Assembly: GCF_000428905.1 (NCBI RefSeq)
Contig: NZ_AUAV01000014.1
Span: 112,303 to 176,302, forward strand
Direction of reading: 5' to 3'
Length of the DNA: 64,000 nucleotides
From: Brumicola pallidula DSM 14239 = ACAM 615
Lineage (GTDB): Bacteria > Pseudomonadota > Gammaproteobacteria > Enterobacterales > Alteromonadaceae
Shown one piece after another: positions 1 through 9,697 of the stretch. Positions within the stretch are counted from its first letter, which is position 1. Every line of letters starts with the position of its first letter. Below the pieces are notes generated by a model. The model did not search any database and was not told the origin of the DNA. It saw only the letters and a list, made by a program, of their open reading frames with translations. The position numbers and the translations under genes are program-made.

Positions 1-1
1 A

Positions 2-106
2 AGTGATTATGCCGGTTATCACCACGAATTCTTAACTCTTTTTGGGTTTGACATTCAAGGTGTTGATTACGAAGCCGATGTTAACCATGTAGTAACTTGG
101 TCGTAA
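2..106 (+). CDS. fabV: Enoyl-ACP reductase FabV, C-terminal fragment
   Basis: The reading frame is open from the left edge to a TAA at 104-106 and encodes the last 34 residues of a protein whose start lies outside the window. The tail carries [16 protein letters not shown], which I recognise as the conserved C-terminus of FabV/TER-type trans-2-enoyl-ACP(CoA) reductases (typically LFGF..GVDY.ADV). FabV does the NADH-dependent last step of fatty-acid elongation and is the triclosan-tolerant alternative to FabI. Only the tail is visible, so the call rests on this motif alone. Confidence 0.7.
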   Translation, partial: SDYAGYHHEFLTLFGFDIQGVDYEADVNHVVTWS

Positions 107-639
107 TTATGGTCCAAAGAGCGATGTTTGGTATAGCATTTGCTTAGCGAGTATAGGAATCCTCAGATTTGAAGCTATCATAGGCTCCGCATGAGTAAAT
201 GTTAGCTTCGTTAGATTGCGAAGTGGAAAATTTTGTTCACAATACAACAATTAAATTGCAGTTTTTGGTATTAATAACATAGCATTTTCACATTCATTAA
301 TGCTAAAATCCGCTTGTCACATTTCTAGTTGCAAAAACAGAAGTTTGTTTTCTTTACAATACCATCTCAGTGATTTTGAGTTTACACATAATAATAATAA
401 ACCACGGATGAGCGTAGACCTTCTTACAGGCACTACTCACTTCGTTATGTGAAAGCTTTATCGGAGCGGGTGTAGCATTTTAGATTTTGCGTAGCAGTAA
501 GGGATTGAGTTAACTGACCTAGTGGTATTATCACAGCAATAACTTGGTCAATAATACAAACAAGATATAAATTTTAATCGGCTTTCAGGCAGACAGGCTG
601 ATTAAAATTGGTATTTTAAATTAGAGTAGTCAATTACGT
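107..639. other. Intergenic region upstream of nqrA
   Basis: No convincing gene lies in these 533 bases between fabV and nqrA. The region is AT-rich and contains a short AAT run near 390, a weak dyad (gaagcta at 171-177 with tagcttc at 203-209) and a stronger leader hairpin at 570-609 listed separately. It must contain the nqr promoter, but I could not pick a -35/-10 pair with confidence; TACAAT at 355-360 is a possible -10 without a good -35. Confidence 0.5.
570..609 (+). promoter_or_regulatory. Leader hairpin upstream of nqrA
   Basis: aattttaatc at 570-579 is the exact reverse complement of gattaaaatt at 600-609. G-U and G-C pairs continue the stem inward to about 584/595, leaving a loop of roughly 10 nt. 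The hairpin ends 30 nt before the nqrA ATG and has no U-run, so it is more likely an mRNA stability or regulatory element than a terminator. Function is inferred. Confidence 0.5.
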
Positions 640-1980
640 ATGATAAAAATCAAGAAAGGCTTAGATCTTCCTATTGAAGGCGCGCCGGAGCAGAAGGTCC
701 ATCCAGGGCCAACTGTAACCCGAGTCGCCATCCTGGGGGAAGAATATAACGGCATGCGTCCCACGATGCATGTTCAGGTAGGTGATGCGGTTAAAAAAGG
801 GCAGTTGCTTTTTGAAGACAAAAAAAATCCCGGTGTAAAATTTACGGCTCCTGCTGCGGGCGAAGTTATCGAGGTAAATCGGGGTGCAAAACGTATTTTG
901 CAGTCAGTGGTTATTAAGCTTAAAGGTGATGATGAAATAACCTTTCCGACATTTGATGATGCTTCACTTGCAACAGCTGAACGTTCTGCGATAAGCGAAC
1001 TTCTAGTCGAATCAGGTTCTTGGACAGCTATTAGAACTCGTCCATATAGCAAAAATCCTGCAGTTGGCTCAACACCTTCCTCAATTTTTGTTTCTGCAAT
1101 GGACACTAATCCGTTGGCAGGCGACCCGCAAATTATCATTGCTGGTCGCAAAGAATACTTTGCTTTTGGTTTGAAAGTATTAGCTAAACTAACCGACGGT
1201 AAAGTGTTTGTGAGTAAAGCGCCCGGTGCAGATATTCACACTGGCGATGCTATTGTTGATGTCAACGAGTTTGCAGGGCCGCATCCTGCAGGTCTTGTGG
1301 GTACTCATATTCATCATCTTGATCCCGTTGGTATGAAAAAGTTCGTTTGGCACGTGGGTTATCAAGACGTTATTGCTATCGGATCGTTGCTTAAAACAGG
1401 TAAGTTAGACACAACTAAAGTGTTATCAATTGCCGGTCCTGCAGCAAAATCGCCTAAATTAGTGAGCACTGTATTGGGTGCAAGCATTGATGAACTCGTT
1501 GTTGATCAGAAAATTGATGGTCCTGTTAGAGTTATTTCAGGCTCCATTTTGAATGGTACTACGGCACAAGGTCCTCAAGCCTATGTTGGTCGTTATCACA
1601 ACCAAATATCGCTTTTGGTTGAAGATAAAGAAAAGAAGTTGTTTGGTTGGGCTAAGCCAGGCTCAAATCAACACTCTGTGACGCGGGCTTATCTAGGTCA
1701 TTTGTCACCCAAAAAACTTTTCAACATGACAACTACAACGAATGGTTCTGATCGTTCTATGGTGCCAATCGGTAACTATGAACGTATAATGCCTTTAGAC
1801 ATCATTCCTACCCTGCTGTTGCGCGACCTATTGTCGGGTGATAGTGACGGTGCAAGTAGCTTAGGTGCTCTGGAATTGGATGAAGAAGATTTGTCGCTAT
1901 GTACCTACGTATGCCCTGGTAAATATAATTATGGTCCAGTGTTGCGTGAATGTTTGACCAAGATTGAAGAAGAGGGTTAA
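640..1980 (+). CDS. nqrA: Na+-NQR subunit A
   Basis: This is the peripheral cytoplasmic subunit of the six-subunit Na+-translocating NADH:ubiquinone oxidoreductase, which couples NADH oxidation to Na+ export; NqrA is implicated in quinone binding. The protein is 446 aa, the family's normal length, and opens with the family hallmark [16 protein letters not shown] followed by a biotinyl/lipoyl-like N-terminal segment. It is a soluble protein with no membrane segment. It heads the operon nqrABCDEF, with nqrB starting 3 nt after its stop. The ATG at 640 is preceded by an imperfect GAG-type ribosome site. Confidence 0.97.
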   Translation: MIKIKKGLDLPIEGAPEQKVHPGPTVTRVAILGEEYNGMRPTMHVQVGDAVKKGQLLFEDKKNPGVKFTAPAAGEVIEVNRGAKRILQSVVIKLKGDDEITFPTFDDASLATAERSAISELLVESGSWTAIRTRPYSKNPAVGSTPSSIFVSAMDTNPLAGDPQIIIAGRKEYFAFGLKVLAKLTDGKVFVSKAPGADIHTGDAIVDVNEFAGPHPAGLVGTHIHHLDPVGMKKFVWHVGYQDVIAIGSLLKTGKLDTTKVLSIAGPAAKSPKLVSTVLGASIDELVVDQKIDGPVRVISGSILNGTTAQGPQAYVGRYHNQISLLVEDKEKKLFGWAKPGSNQHSVTRAYLGHLSPKKLFNMTTTTNGSDRSMVPIGNYERIMPLDIIPTLLLRDLLSGDSDGASSLGALELDEEDLSLCTYVCPGKYNYGPVLRECLTKIEEEG

Positions 1981-1983
1981 GTC

Positions 1984-3264
1984 ATGGGATTAAAAGTTTA
2001 TTTAGAAAAAATTGAACCTGATTTTGAACCAGGTGGTAAATACGACAAGTTTTATGCACTTTACGAAGCTGCTGCGACTATCTTCTACACACCGGGTAAA
2101 GTAAACGTCGCGAATACGCACGTTAAAGACAGTATCGATTTAAAACGCATCATGATCATGGTGTGGATGGCAACATTCCCAGCCATGTTTTATGGTATGT
2201 ACAATGTCGGTGTGCAAGCATCTTATGCTATCGAGGCCGGTGGTGCGTTGTACGATGGTTGGCAGGCTGGTTTATTTTCGGCATTAGGTGGAACGCTAAC
2301 CGGTGATGCTGGCATATTCTCGATGTTACTTTACGGTGCGTGCTTTTTTGTTCCTATTTATGCAACAACTTTTATTGTTGGCGGGTTCTGGGAAGTATTA
2401 TTTGCGTCAGTTAGAAAACATGAAATTAATGAGGGTTTCTTTGTAACCTCAGTCTTATTTGCATTGACATTGCCATCAACTATTCCTTTATGGCAAGTTG
2501 CTCTAGGCATTACCTTCGGTATTGTTATTGCTAAAGAGATCTTTGGTGGCACAGGCCGAAACTTCCTAAATCCAGCCTTATCCGGTCGTGCTTTCTTATA
2601 CTTCGCCTATCCAGCTCAAATTTCTGGTGATCAACCCTGGATTGCGGCTCAATTAGCGGATGGATATTCTGGCGCGACTTGGCTCAGCAACGCTGCGAAT
2701 CAAACCATGAACTTTGGAGATTCGGTTAACTTTGCTTCTATGCAAGTATTAGATGCATCAGGTAACTTGGTTAATCAAACAATAAGTGAAGCCGACTTAT
2801 GGATGAATTCATTCATAGGCAATATTCCAGGCTCTGTAGGAGAGGTCTCTAGTTTACTGATTATGGTAGGCGGGCTTTTCATTATTTATTTGGGTATTGC
2901 AAGCTGGCGTATTGTTTCAGGCGTGGGTCTCGGCGTCATATTCTTTAGCACATTGCTTAACTTTTTTGCCAGCGACCCAACATCAATTTACGCAATGCCC
3001 TTCTACTGGCACTTCGTTATAGGCGGATTAGCGTTTGGTATGTTCTTTATGGCAACTGACCCAGTGTCGGCCTCATTTACTAACCAAGGAAAGTGGTTTT
3101 ATGGCTTCTTCATCGGTTTGATGACAGTGTTGATTCGGGTTATTAATCCGGCATTCCCTGAAGGGATAATGCTAGCCATATTATTTGCTAACTTGTGGGC
3201 GCCATTATTCGATTATTTCGTGGCGCAAAGCAATATAAAGCGGAGGGTTGCACGTGTCGGCTAA
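1984..3264 (+). CDS. nqrB: Na+-NQR subunit B
   Basis: This is the large integral membrane subunit of Na+-NQR, carrying a covalently bound FMN and contributing to the Na+ path and quinone site. It has 426 aa with an N-terminal amphipathic stretch and about ten hydrophobic helices. The flavinylation motif SGAT is at residues 229-232, making Thr232 the expected phosphoester-linked FMN site, which ApbE (6844) would modify. The segment [14 protein letters not shown] is typical of NqrB. It starts 3 nt after nqrA and overlaps the start of nqrC by 11 nt, so translation is probably coupled. Confidence 0.97.
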   Translation: MGLKVYLEKIEPDFEPGGKYDKFYALYEAAATIFYTPGKVNVANTHVKDSIDLKRIMIMVWMATFPAMFYGMYNVGVQASYAIEAGGALYDGWQAGLFSALGGTLTGDAGIFSMLLYGACFFVPIYATTFIVGGFWEVLFASVRKHEINEGFFVTSVLFALTLPSTIPLWQVALGITFGIVIAKEIFGGTGRNFLNPALSGRAFLYFAYPAQISGDQPWIAAQLADGYSGATWLSNAANQTMNFGDSVNFASMQVLDASGNLVNQTISEADLWMNSFIGNIPGSVGEVSSLLIMVGGLFIIYLGIASWRIVSGVGLGVIFFSTLLNFFASDPTSIYAMPFYWHFVIGGLAFGMFFMATDPVSASFTNQGKWFYGFFIGLMTVLIRVINPAFPEGIMLAILFANLWAPLFDYFVAQSNIKRRVARVG

Positions 3265-4033
3265 AAAAGAAACGTTAGGTAAAACAGTCGGTGTTGTCGT
3301 TGCTGTTTGTTTAGTTTGTTCAATTATTGTATCGGGAGCCGCCGTTGGCTTGCGTGAATTACAGCAAGCTAACGCCGCACTCGATAGACAATCAAATATT
3401 TTGGCTGCGGCAGGTCTGCTTGGCGAAGCTAAAACAAAAAAAGAAATTGGCATTGTTTATGATGCAAGAGTCGTAGAGCGTTTCGTTAATCTAACAACTG
3501 GTGAATATGTCGCTAATCCTGCTGAAGGTGAGTCAAAACCTTACGATATGTATGGAAGAGTTTCTAAAGCCCCAGAAACGAGTACGAAAGCAGAAGGTAG
3601 TCCCGCTGGTTTCTCTAGGCGTGCTAACGTTGCCAGCATCTTCTTAATTAAAGATGACGACGGCGTTGTATCACGCATCATTCTGCCGGTTCATGGTAGT
3701 GGTCTATGGGACTTAATGTTCGGTTTCCTAGCGCTTGACAGTGATGGTCACACGATTCGCGAATTGATTTTTTATCAACACAAAGAAACGCCGGGATTGG
3801 GTGGTGAGATTCAAAACCCAGAATGGCAGGCTAAGTGGAATGGTAAACAGCTTTTCAAGAACGGTAACGTGGCTATTGAAGTTAACAAAGGCGATAACCG
3901 AGATAACCAGTATGCGGTTGATGCGCTGTCAGGTGCCACACTAACCAGCAATGGGGTAGAAAATACGTTGGAGTATTGGGCTAGTGATAATGGCTATGGT
4001 AATTATCTTAAAAAGCAATCTTGGAAATCATAA
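3254..4033 (+). CDS. nqrC: Na+-NQR subunit C
   Basis: NqrC carries the second covalent FMN of Na+-NQR on its periplasmic domain. It has one N-terminal membrane helix (about residues 10-30) and an FMN-binding domain. The flavinylation motif SGAT lies at residues 226-229, with Thr229 as the acceptor. I chose the GTG at 3254 rather than an in-frame TTG at 3248 because the ribosome site GGAGGG (3242-3247) sits 6 nt before the GTG and would abut the TTG. This gives 259 aa and an 11-nt overlap with nqrB. Confidence 0.95.
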   Translation: MSAKKETLGKTVGVVVAVCLVCSIIVSGAAVGLRELQQANAALDRQSNILAAAGLLGEAKTKKEIGIVYDARVVERFVNLTTGEYVANPAEGESKPYDMYGRVSKAPETSTKAEGSPAGFSRRANVASIFLIKDDDGVVSRIILPVHGSGLWDLMFGFLALDSDGHTIRELIFYQHKETPGLGGEIQNPEWQAKWNGKQLFKNGNVAIEVNKGDNRDNQYAVDALSGATLTSNGVENTLEYWASDNGYGNYLKKQSWKS

Positions 4034-4042
4034 GGGACCACA

Positions 4043-4675
4043 ATGGCTGACACTAAAGAAATGAAACAAGCCCTGTTTGGGCCAATTTTAGACAGTAACC
4101 CGATTGCTTTGCATGTACTTGGTATTTGTTCTGCATTGGCAATTACAACAAAACTAGAAACCGCATTGGTAATGTCGTTGGCATTAACCGCAGTAACCGC
4201 GTTTTCTAGTTTGTTTATTTCACTTATACGAAATCAAATACCGTCAAGCGTGCGTATTATTATTCAGATGACTATTATCGCGTCATTGGTAATTGTGGTT
4301 GACCAAATATTGAAAGCTTACTCTTACGAAATTTCTAAGCAGTTGTCAGTATTTGTCGGTCTGATCATTACAAACTGTATCGTAATGGGACGCGCCGAGG
4401 CTTACGCGATGAAGTCGCCTCCTCTGATGAGCTTCTTAGACGGTATTGGTAACGGTTTGGGATATTCATTTATTCTGATTGTTATTGGTACAATCAAAGA
4501 GTTAGCGGGTTTTGGTACCCTTCTTGGGTTTGAAATATTGCCGCTGGTTACTAATGGTGGCTGGTATCAAGGTAATGGTCTGTTGATACTCCCATTTAGC
4601 TCTTTCTTCCTGATCGGCGGTATGATTTGGTTTATTCGTACTATTCGTCCAGAACAAGTGGAGCCTAAGGAATAA
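4043..4675 (+). CDS. nqrD: Na+-NQR subunit D
   Basis: This integral membrane subunit has six hydrophobic helices in 210 aa, the family's usual size. NqrD and NqrE are homologous inverted-topology partners (Rnf A/E-like) that hold an intramembrane iron centre. The conserved segment [16 protein letters not shown] contains the helix-break Cys in NCIVMGR expected to ligate that cofactor, and [20 protein letters not shown] is also typical. It starts 9 nt after nqrC with a GGGACC-type site and ends 2 nt before nqrE. Confidence 0.97.
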   Translation: MADTKEMKQALFGPILDSNPIALHVLGICSALAITTKLETALVMSLALTAVTAFSSLFISLIRNQIPSSVRIIIQMTIIASLVIVVDQILKAYSYEISKQLSVFVGLIITNCIVMGRAEAYAMKSPPLMSFLDGIGNGLGYSFILIVIGTIKELAGFGTLLGFEILPLVTNGGWYQGNGLLILPFSSFFLIGGMIWFIRTIRPEQVEPKE

Positions 4676-4677
4676 TC

Positions 4678-5286
4678 ATGGAACATTATGCAGCATTATT
4701 CATCAGAGCAGTATTTATTGAGAACATGGCATTGTCATTGTTCCTAGGTATGTGTACTTTTTTAGCCGTATCAAAGAAAGTAAAGACATCAATGGGTTTG
4801 GGTGTTGCCGTTATCGTGGTATTGGGCATTTCAGTACCTGTTAACCAAGTTATATTTGTAAATATTCTTGCCCCTGGTGCTCTAGATTGGGCTGGCTTCC
4901 CAGATGCCGACCTTAGTTTCTTAAGTTTCTTGACCTTTATCGGTGTAATTGCTGCTTTGGTTCAGATACTGGAAATGACACTTGACAAGTTTTTCCCCGC
5001 TTTATATAACGCGTTGGGGATCTTCTTGCCGCTTATCACCGTAAACTGTGCCATATTCGGTGGTGTTGCGTTTGCGGTCCAACGCGAATACAACTTCACC
5101 GAAAGTATCGTATACGGCATTGGCAGTGGAGCAGGTTGGGCAATGGCCATTATCTTGCTTGCTGCGATACGTGAAAAATTAAAGTATGCCGATATGCCTG
5201 ATGGTATTCGCGGATTAGGTTCTGTGTTTATGATCGCTGGTTTAATGGCATTGGGCTTCCAATCATTCACAGGTATTTCGCTGTAA
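4678..5286 (+). CDS. nqrE: Na+-NQR subunit E
   Basis: This integral membrane subunit of 202 aa with six helices is the pseudo-symmetric partner of NqrD. Conserved features are the N-terminal [19 protein letters not shown], with one iron-ligating Cys in the first helix, and [18 protein letters not shown], with the second. Together with NqrD it forms the Na+-pathway core. It starts 2 nt after the nqrD stop, and nqrF follows after 22 nt with its own AGGAG-type ribosome site. Confidence 0.97.
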   Translation: MEHYAALFIRAVFIENMALSLFLGMCTFLAVSKKVKTSMGLGVAVIVVLGISVPVNQVIFVNILAPGALDWAGFPDADLSFLSFLTFIGVIAALVQILEMTLDKFFPALYNALGIFLPLITVNCAIFGGVAFAVQREYNFTESIVYGIGSGAGWAMAIILLAAIREKLKYADMPDGIRGLGSVFMIAGLMALGFQSFTGISL

Positions 5287-5308
5287 AGCGAATAGGAGAA
5301 TAGATAAA

Positions 5309-6541
5309 ATGAATCCAACTGAAATCTATCTCGGTGTAGGCATGTTTATCGCTATTGTATTAGCGTTAGTGTTCATTATCATGTTTGCGAAATCGAAATT
5401 AGTGCCTGAAGGTGATGTTGTAATCACTATTAATGGCGATCCATCTAAAACAATTACCACCTCTCCAGGTGGCAAGTTACTGGGCGCGTTAGCTGACTCG
5501 GGCATTTTTGTATCTTCAGCATGCGGTGGTGGTGGTTCTTGCGGTCAGTGTACTGTTGATATTAAATCAGGTGGTGGTGAAATATTGCCCACTGAGCTTG
5601 ATCATATTTCGAAGCGGGAGGCTAAGCAAGGCTGCCGTTTGTCTTGCCAAGTATCAATCAAACAAGACATGGATATTAAATTACCTGAAGACGTGTTTGG
5701 TATCAAGAAATGGGAATGCGACGTTCTTTCGAACAGTAACGAAGCAACTTTCATCAAAGAGCTTAAGCTAGGTATTCCTGACGGCGAAAGTGTTCCGTTC
5801 AAAGCAGGTGGATATATCCAAATTGAGGCGCCACCTCATCACATAAAGTATAAAGACTTTGATGTGCCTGCTGAATATCGTAAAGACTGGGAACATTTTG
5901 GTTTCTTTGATGTTGAGTCAAAATGTGACGAAGAAACTATTCGTGCTTACTCAATGGCAAACTACCCAGAAGAAGAAGGTATTATTTTGTTGAACGTGCG
6001 TATTGCTACGCCGCCACCCAAGAACCTAAGCTTGCCTGCTGGTAAAATGTCTTCATTTATATGGTCTTTGAAAGCAGGTGACAAAGTCACCATATCTGGT
6101 CCTTTCGGCGAATTCTATGCTAAAGAGACAGATGCCGAAATGGTGTTTGTCGGCGGCGGTGCTGGCATGGCGCCAATGCGTTCACACATATTCGACCAAC
6201 TCCGTAGACTAAAAACACCTCGCAAGATAACGTTCTGGTATGGTGCTCGATCGTCACGTGAAATGTTTTATGTAGAGGATTTCGATATGTTGGCGAAAGA
6301 AAATGACAACTTTGAATGGCACGTTGCATTGTCTGACCCACAACCAGAAGATAACTGGACTGGCGATACGGGGTTTATTCACAATGTATTGTTGGAAAAC
6401 TATTTGAAAACCCATCCAGCACCTGAAGACTGTGAGTTCTATATGTGTGGTCCACCTATGATGAACGCAGCAGTAATCAACATGCTTAAAGAACTCGGTG
6501 TAGAAGATGAAAACATCATGCTGGACGATTTCGGTGGTTAA
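5309..6541 (+). CDS. nqrF: Na+-NQR subunit F (NADH-oxidising)
   Basis: This is the electron entry subunit: NADH is oxidised by FAD and electrons pass to a 2Fe-2S cluster. Order in 410 aa: one N-terminal membrane helix (about 5-27); a plant-type ferredoxin domain with cluster ligands Cys72, Cys78, Cys81 and Cys113; an FAD domain with RAYSMA; and an NADH domain with [11 protein letters not shown] and CGPPMM. It ends with the conserved LDDFGG tail. It is the last gene of the nqr operon; an intrinsic terminator follows 31 nt after the stop. Confidence 0.98.
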   Translation: MNPTEIYLGVGMFIAIVLALVFIIMFAKSKLVPEGDVVITINGDPSKTITTSPGGKLLGALADSGIFVSSACGGGGSCGQCTVDIKSGGGEILPTELDHISKREAKQGCRLSCQVSIKQDMDIKLPEDVFGIKKWECDVLSNSNEATFIKELKLGIPDGESVPFKAGGYIQIEAPPHHIKYKDFDVPAEYRKDWEHFGFFDVESKCDEETIRAYSMANYPEEEGIILLNVRIATPPPKNLSLPAGKMSSFIWSLKAGDKVTISGPFGEFYAKETDAEMVFVGGGAGMAPMRSHIFDQLRRLKTPRKITFWYGARSSREMFYVEDFDMLAKENDNFEWHVALSDPQPEDNWTGDTGFIHNVLLENYLKTHPAPEDCEFYMCGPPMMNAAVINMLKELGVEDENIMLDDFGG

Positions 6542-6572
6542 TTTGTAACATCCAAGCAGAAGACTAGATTAG

Positions 6573-6593
6573 GCGCCTCAAGGGCGCTTTTTT
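6573..6593 (+). terminator. Intrinsic terminator after nqrF
   Basis: The stem gcgcc (6573-6577) pairs with ggcgc (6583-6587) around a 5-nt loop, followed by six T at 6588-6593. It closes the nqrABCDEF transcript and separates it from apbE. Confidence 0.85.
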
Positions 6594-6729
6594 GTCTTTC
6601 AAACACGATGTTCGTGATGCAATCAGCCCACACAAGACATGCTTGTCTAGTAGAAATTTACTAGAGGCCAAGAGGGTAATTATTCTTTGGTTTTTGTTAC
6701 GCGCTATGTCTTTATATTTTAGCCATTTT

Positions 6730-6758
6730 TTTTATATCATCAAAAATTCATGTATAAT
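6730..6758 (+). promoter_or_regulatory. Putative promoter for apbE-nqrM
   Basis: A perfect -10 hexamer TATAAT sits at 6753-6758, with a weak -35 (TTTTAT, 6730-6735) 17 bp upstream. It lies downstream of the nqrF terminator and about 85 nt before apbE, so apbE and nqrM are probably transcribed separately from nqrA-F. The weak -35 makes this tentative. Confidence 0.5.
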
Positions 6759-6843
6759 CTACTGCAACGTTAAGTCGCCTAGCACATAATAAGAATTTAG
6801 TTCATATTGGGTGCTTATCAATTTGTAAATCGCGAGGATAGCA

Positions 6844-7851
6844 TTGAAATTCTTACTCCCCTTTTTGTTATTATTCATCGTTTCTTGTGCGCCAAGCAAA
6901 CCCACTGAAATTATTATTTCAGGGCAAACCATGGGCACCACCTACTCGATAAAGGTTGTTAAACGACCCGAAACACCCATAGACGTAAAAGCGCTTCAAG
7001 GCGAAATAGATGACGCGCTAATACAGGTTAACGCTTTGATGTCGACATACGACCCAGATTCAGAATTATCAAAGCTAAATGAAGCTGAAGCCGGACAACC
7101 TTTTGCGATTTCCGAACAAACCGAATATGTGCTAACAGAAGCCATCAGACTGCATAATCTAAGTGGTGGTAGTTTAGATGTGACCGTAGGTCCTTTAGTC
7201 AACTTGTGGGGCTTTGGGCCAGATAAACGAGCCGAGGTTATTCCAACTAAATCACAATTACTAGAAATCGAAGACTTTGTTGGTATTGATAAGTTTGAAT
7301 TGAACTCAGGCGTTGTAACGAAATTACACTCTAAGTTATATATCGACTTATCGACGATAGCAAAAGGGTATGGTGTTGACGTTGTAGCTGATATCATTGA
7401 AGGAAGGCAAATAAACGATTATCTTGTCGAAATTGGTGGTGAAATGAGAGTCGCTGGCAAAAAAGCAAATGGAAGCGACTGGCGTATTGCCATTGAAAAG
7501 CCGATAAGTAATGAGCGGGCGATACAAAAGATTATAAGTATTGGTAATAATGCGGTGGCGACCTCAGGTAATTACCGCAATTACTTTGAACAAGATGGGA
7601 TCCGTTATTCGCATTTGATTGAACCAACAACAGGATATCCGATTACTCATAATTTAGTGTCAGTAACCGTAGTACATGCATCATCGATGACTGCCGACGG
7701 TTTAGCAACTGCGTTAAATGTAATGGGCGCAGAAAAAGCCAAAGAGCTTGCACAAAGAAATGACTTAGCTGTTTTTATGATCATGAAGCAAGGTGATGAT
7801 TTTATAGAATATGCCTCACCCATGTTCATCAGGGATATACAACAAAATTAG
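6844..7851 (+). CDS. apbE: FAD:protein FMN transferase ApbE
   Basis: ApbE attaches FMN to the Thr of SGAT motifs in NqrB and NqrC using FAD as donor; it is an envelope lipoprotein. The 335-aa product starts at TTG 6844, 5 nt after a GAGGA ribosome site (6834-6838), and opens with a lipoprotein signal whose lipobox IVSC puts the acylated Cys at position 15. Family motifs are GTTYSIKV near the N-terminus, the Mg/FAD-binding GGEMRVAGKKANG and HLIEPTTGYP. The substrate genes nqrB and nqrC lie just upstream and nqrM is 72 nt downstream. Confidence 0.95.
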   Translation: MKFLLPFLLLFIVSCAPSKPTEIIISGQTMGTTYSIKVVKRPETPIDVKALQGEIDDALIQVNALMSTYDPDSELSKLNEAEAGQPFAISEQTEYVLTEAIRLHNLSGGSLDVTVGPLVNLWGFGPDKRAEVIPTKSQLLEIEDFVGIDKFELNSGVVTKLHSKLYIDLSTIAKGYGVDVVADIIEGRQINDYLVEIGGEMRVAGKKANGSDWRIAIEKPISNERAIQKIISIGNNAVATSGNYRNYFEQDGIRYSHLIEPTTGYPITHNLVSVTVVHASSMTADGLATALNVMGAEKAKELAQRNDLAVFMIMKQGDDFIEYASPMFIRDIQQN

Positions 7852-7923
7852 TTATTCATATGTTGAGCATACAATCGTCTTGTAGGTTCATATCGTAATA
7901 GATTGAAATTTTAAGAGGTTAAC

Positions 7924-8157
7924 GTGAGTACATTTATATTAGCATTTGCACTTTTCTTATTGATGGTACCGGCCATGGCTATTGGTTTTATTTTACAAAG
8001 AAAAACAATAGCCGGCAGTTGCGGAGGTTTAGGGGCTTTGGGTATATCTAAAGCTTGTGACTGCCCAGAACCCTGTGATAGAAAAAAAGCCAGAATGGAA
8101 AGAGAAGAGAAAAGACAGATAAAAATAAAAGAATGGCAGGATAATCAAATTCTTTGA
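7924..8157 (+). CDS. nqrM: Na+-NQR maturation protein NqrM
   Basis: NqrM (DUF539 family) is a small membrane-anchored protein required for Na+-NQR maturation, thought to deliver iron for the NqrD/E centre. The 77-aa product starts at GTG 7924 after an AAGAGGTT ribosome site. It has one N-terminal helix (about 3-23), then four Cys at 33, 45, 47 and 51 in the pattern GSCGGL...ACDCPEPC characteristic of the family, and a charged C-terminal tail. Its position directly after apbE matches its role. Confidence 0.94.
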   Translation: MSTFILAFALFLLMVPAMAIGFILQRKTIAGSCGGLGALGISKACDCPEPCDRKKARMEREEKRQIKIKEWQDNQIL

Positions 8158-8399
8158 TTTCTGAGTAGCCTTTTATTTTAATTATCTACAGCGATATTGA
8201 AGGTCTACTTTGTTATAGCAGTTTGTAAATCCTACAACGATCTCTTTAAAATAACGCTTTTTTTTATCTTTTCGCGATCTTAATGTTAAACATATCTAAA
8301 AATCAATATCTCTGATTTTAGCGTTTCTTCCCACACTCTATTACCAACTAAAACTTGCTTAATGATGTCAATGGAGACATCAAACAAGCCGATGATTGA
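8158..8399. other. Intergenic region between nqrM and the dinB promoter
   Basis: No coding sequence is apparent. A short RNA-capable hairpin is formed by tgatgtc (8363-8369) and gacatca (8376-8382), with gctt/aagc flanks at 8357-8360 and 8386-8389. Another dyad, aaaatca (8299-8305) with tgatttt (8313-8319), lies further up. Neither has a U-run. The dinB promoter begins at 8400. Confidence 0.4.
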
Positions 8400-8444
8400 T
8401 TGGTAAATGCCAAATATTGTTTTATACTGTTTTTATATACAGGC
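8400..8444 (+). promoter_or_regulatory. dinB promoter with LexA (SOS) box
   Basis: TTGGTA (8400-8405) and TATACT (8423-8428) are separated by exactly 17 bp. A LexA operator of the CTG-N10-CAG type, CTGTTTTTATATACAG (8427-8442), flanked by ta and gc, overlaps the -10. This layout predicts repression by LexA and induction by DNA damage, as known for dinB in gammaproteobacteria. Confidence 0.85.
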
Positions 8445-8466
8445 TGTTCAATTGAAGGTCCATATT

Positions 8467-8496
8467 ATGCTGATGTTAAGTTTATTCAATGCGTAA
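8467..8496 (+). CDS. Nine-codon leader ORF overlapping the dinB start
   Basis: An ATG at 8467, 8 nt after a GAAGG ribosome site (8454-8458), opens a 9-codon frame (MLMLSLFNA) whose TAA at 8494-8496 lies just inside dinB. The dinB ATG at 8489 itself has no good ribosome site and an in-frame stop precedes it at 8477, so dinB may be translated by coupling to this leader. Expression of the peptide is unproven. Confidence 0.4.
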   Translation: MLMLSLFNA

Positions 8497-9550
8497 GTTT
8501 ATTCATGTCGACATGGATTGCTTTTATGCGGCCGTCGAAATGCGAGATGATCCAACATTACAGCATAAACCAATAGCTATTGGCGGCAGTGCCGACCGCC
8601 GCGGAGTCATTGCTACCTGTAATTATCCCGCAAGAAAATTTGGTGTGCGTTCGGCTATGGCAACAGCAACGGCTCTACGACTTTGTCCAAACCTCGTGTT
8701 AGTAAAAGGTAGAATGGATGAGTATGTAAAAGTGTCAGAGCAAATAAAAGCAATATATTTACGTTATACCGATGAAATAGAGCCACTTTCGTTAGATGAA
8801 GCCTTTTTAGATGTAACCGAAAGTGATTTATTTGGTGGCAGTGCTACCTATATAGCTGAAGATATTCGACGTACCATATTTGAAGAGACTGGACTAACTG
8901 CATCAGCGGGTGTTGCTCCCATCAAATTTGTGGCTAAAGTTGCTAGTGATGAAAACAAACCGAACGGTATTTGCGTTATAACCCCAACACAATTAGATGA
9001 ATTTGTGAAAGGCCTTCCATTAAAAAAAATTCCAGGAGTGGGTAAGGTGACACTCGAAAAATTAAATAACTTAGGGCTTTACAAGTGTGAGGATATTCGA
9101 TCATTTCCGATTGAAAAGTTGCATAAATATTTCGGTAAATTTGGTGCATCACTGTGGAAAAGAGCACACGCAATTGATGAACGAAGGCTTTCGACTAATA
9201 GAAAACGAAAGTCAATTGGTGTTGAGAGAACTTTAGATGCCGATCTTGTCAGCTTAGATCAATGCAAAGAGGTTGTTATTCGGCTTCTGCCTAAGTTATG
9301 CGAGAGAATTGGTATAAAAAAACATAGCCCAATTAAATCAGTGGGTGTAAAGCTAAAGTTTGACGACTTCCAACAAACAACGGTTGAACAACAATCGCAA
9401 GTAGTTAATGAACAGTTATTAATCGAGCTATTAGCCAAAGCATTTGTTCGGGGAGAAGGGAAAAAAGTCCGTTTGGTTGGCCTTCACGTATCATTGATGG
9501 ACAATTTGAATACCGATCAATTGGATTTGCCCTTGTTTAGTGTCGAATAA
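8489..9550 (+). CDS. dinB: DNA polymerase IV
   Basis: This Y-family translesion DNA polymerase is error-prone and lacks proofreading. The 353-aa length is normal. The catalytic carboxylates are Asp8 in VDMDCFY and Asp103-Glu104 in SLDEAFLD; IPGVGKVTLEKL is the thumb helix-hairpin-helix; the C-terminal little-finger domain follows, ending LDLPLFSVE, which resembles a QLxLxLF beta-clamp-binding tail. The ATG at 8489 is forced by an upstream in-frame stop. An SOS box sits in its promoter, so it should be damage-induced. Confidence 0.95.
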   Translation: MRKFIHVDMDCFYAAVEMRDDPTLQHKPIAIGGSADRRGVIATCNYPARKFGVRSAMATATALRLCPNLVLVKGRMDEYVKVSEQIKAIYLRYTDEIEPLSLDEAFLDVTESDLFGGSATYIAEDIRRTIFEETGLTASAGVAPIKFVAKVASDENKPNGICVITPTQLDEFVKGLPLKKIPGVGKVTLEKLNNLGLYKCEDIRSFPIEKLHKYFGKFGASLWKRAHAIDERRLSTNRKRKSIGVERTLDADLVSLDQCKEVVIRLLPKLCERIGIKKHSPIKSVGVKLKFDDFQQTTVEQQSQVVNEQLLIELLAKAFVRGEGKKVRLVGLHVSLMDNLNTDQLDLPLFSVE

Positions 9551-9567
9551 ACCCTATACTTTGCAAA

Positions 9568-9620
<53 letters not shown>

Positions 9621-9697
9621 GATATGCGAGAAATATACTTCTGGTGTGAACGTAGAAATGTATTTTTTTCAGTATGCAAATCCTAACGGAGACATAA

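Noticed and set aside
774..1151. 125-codon minus-strand frame within nqrA
   Set aside because: Antisense shadow of a highly conserved gene; no ribosome site or recognisable domain.
6592..6789. 65-codon open frame between nqrF and apbE
   Set aside because: It starts at a TTG inside the terminator T-run, has no ribosome site, and its composition is that of AT-rich intergenic DNA; the apbE promoter lies in it.
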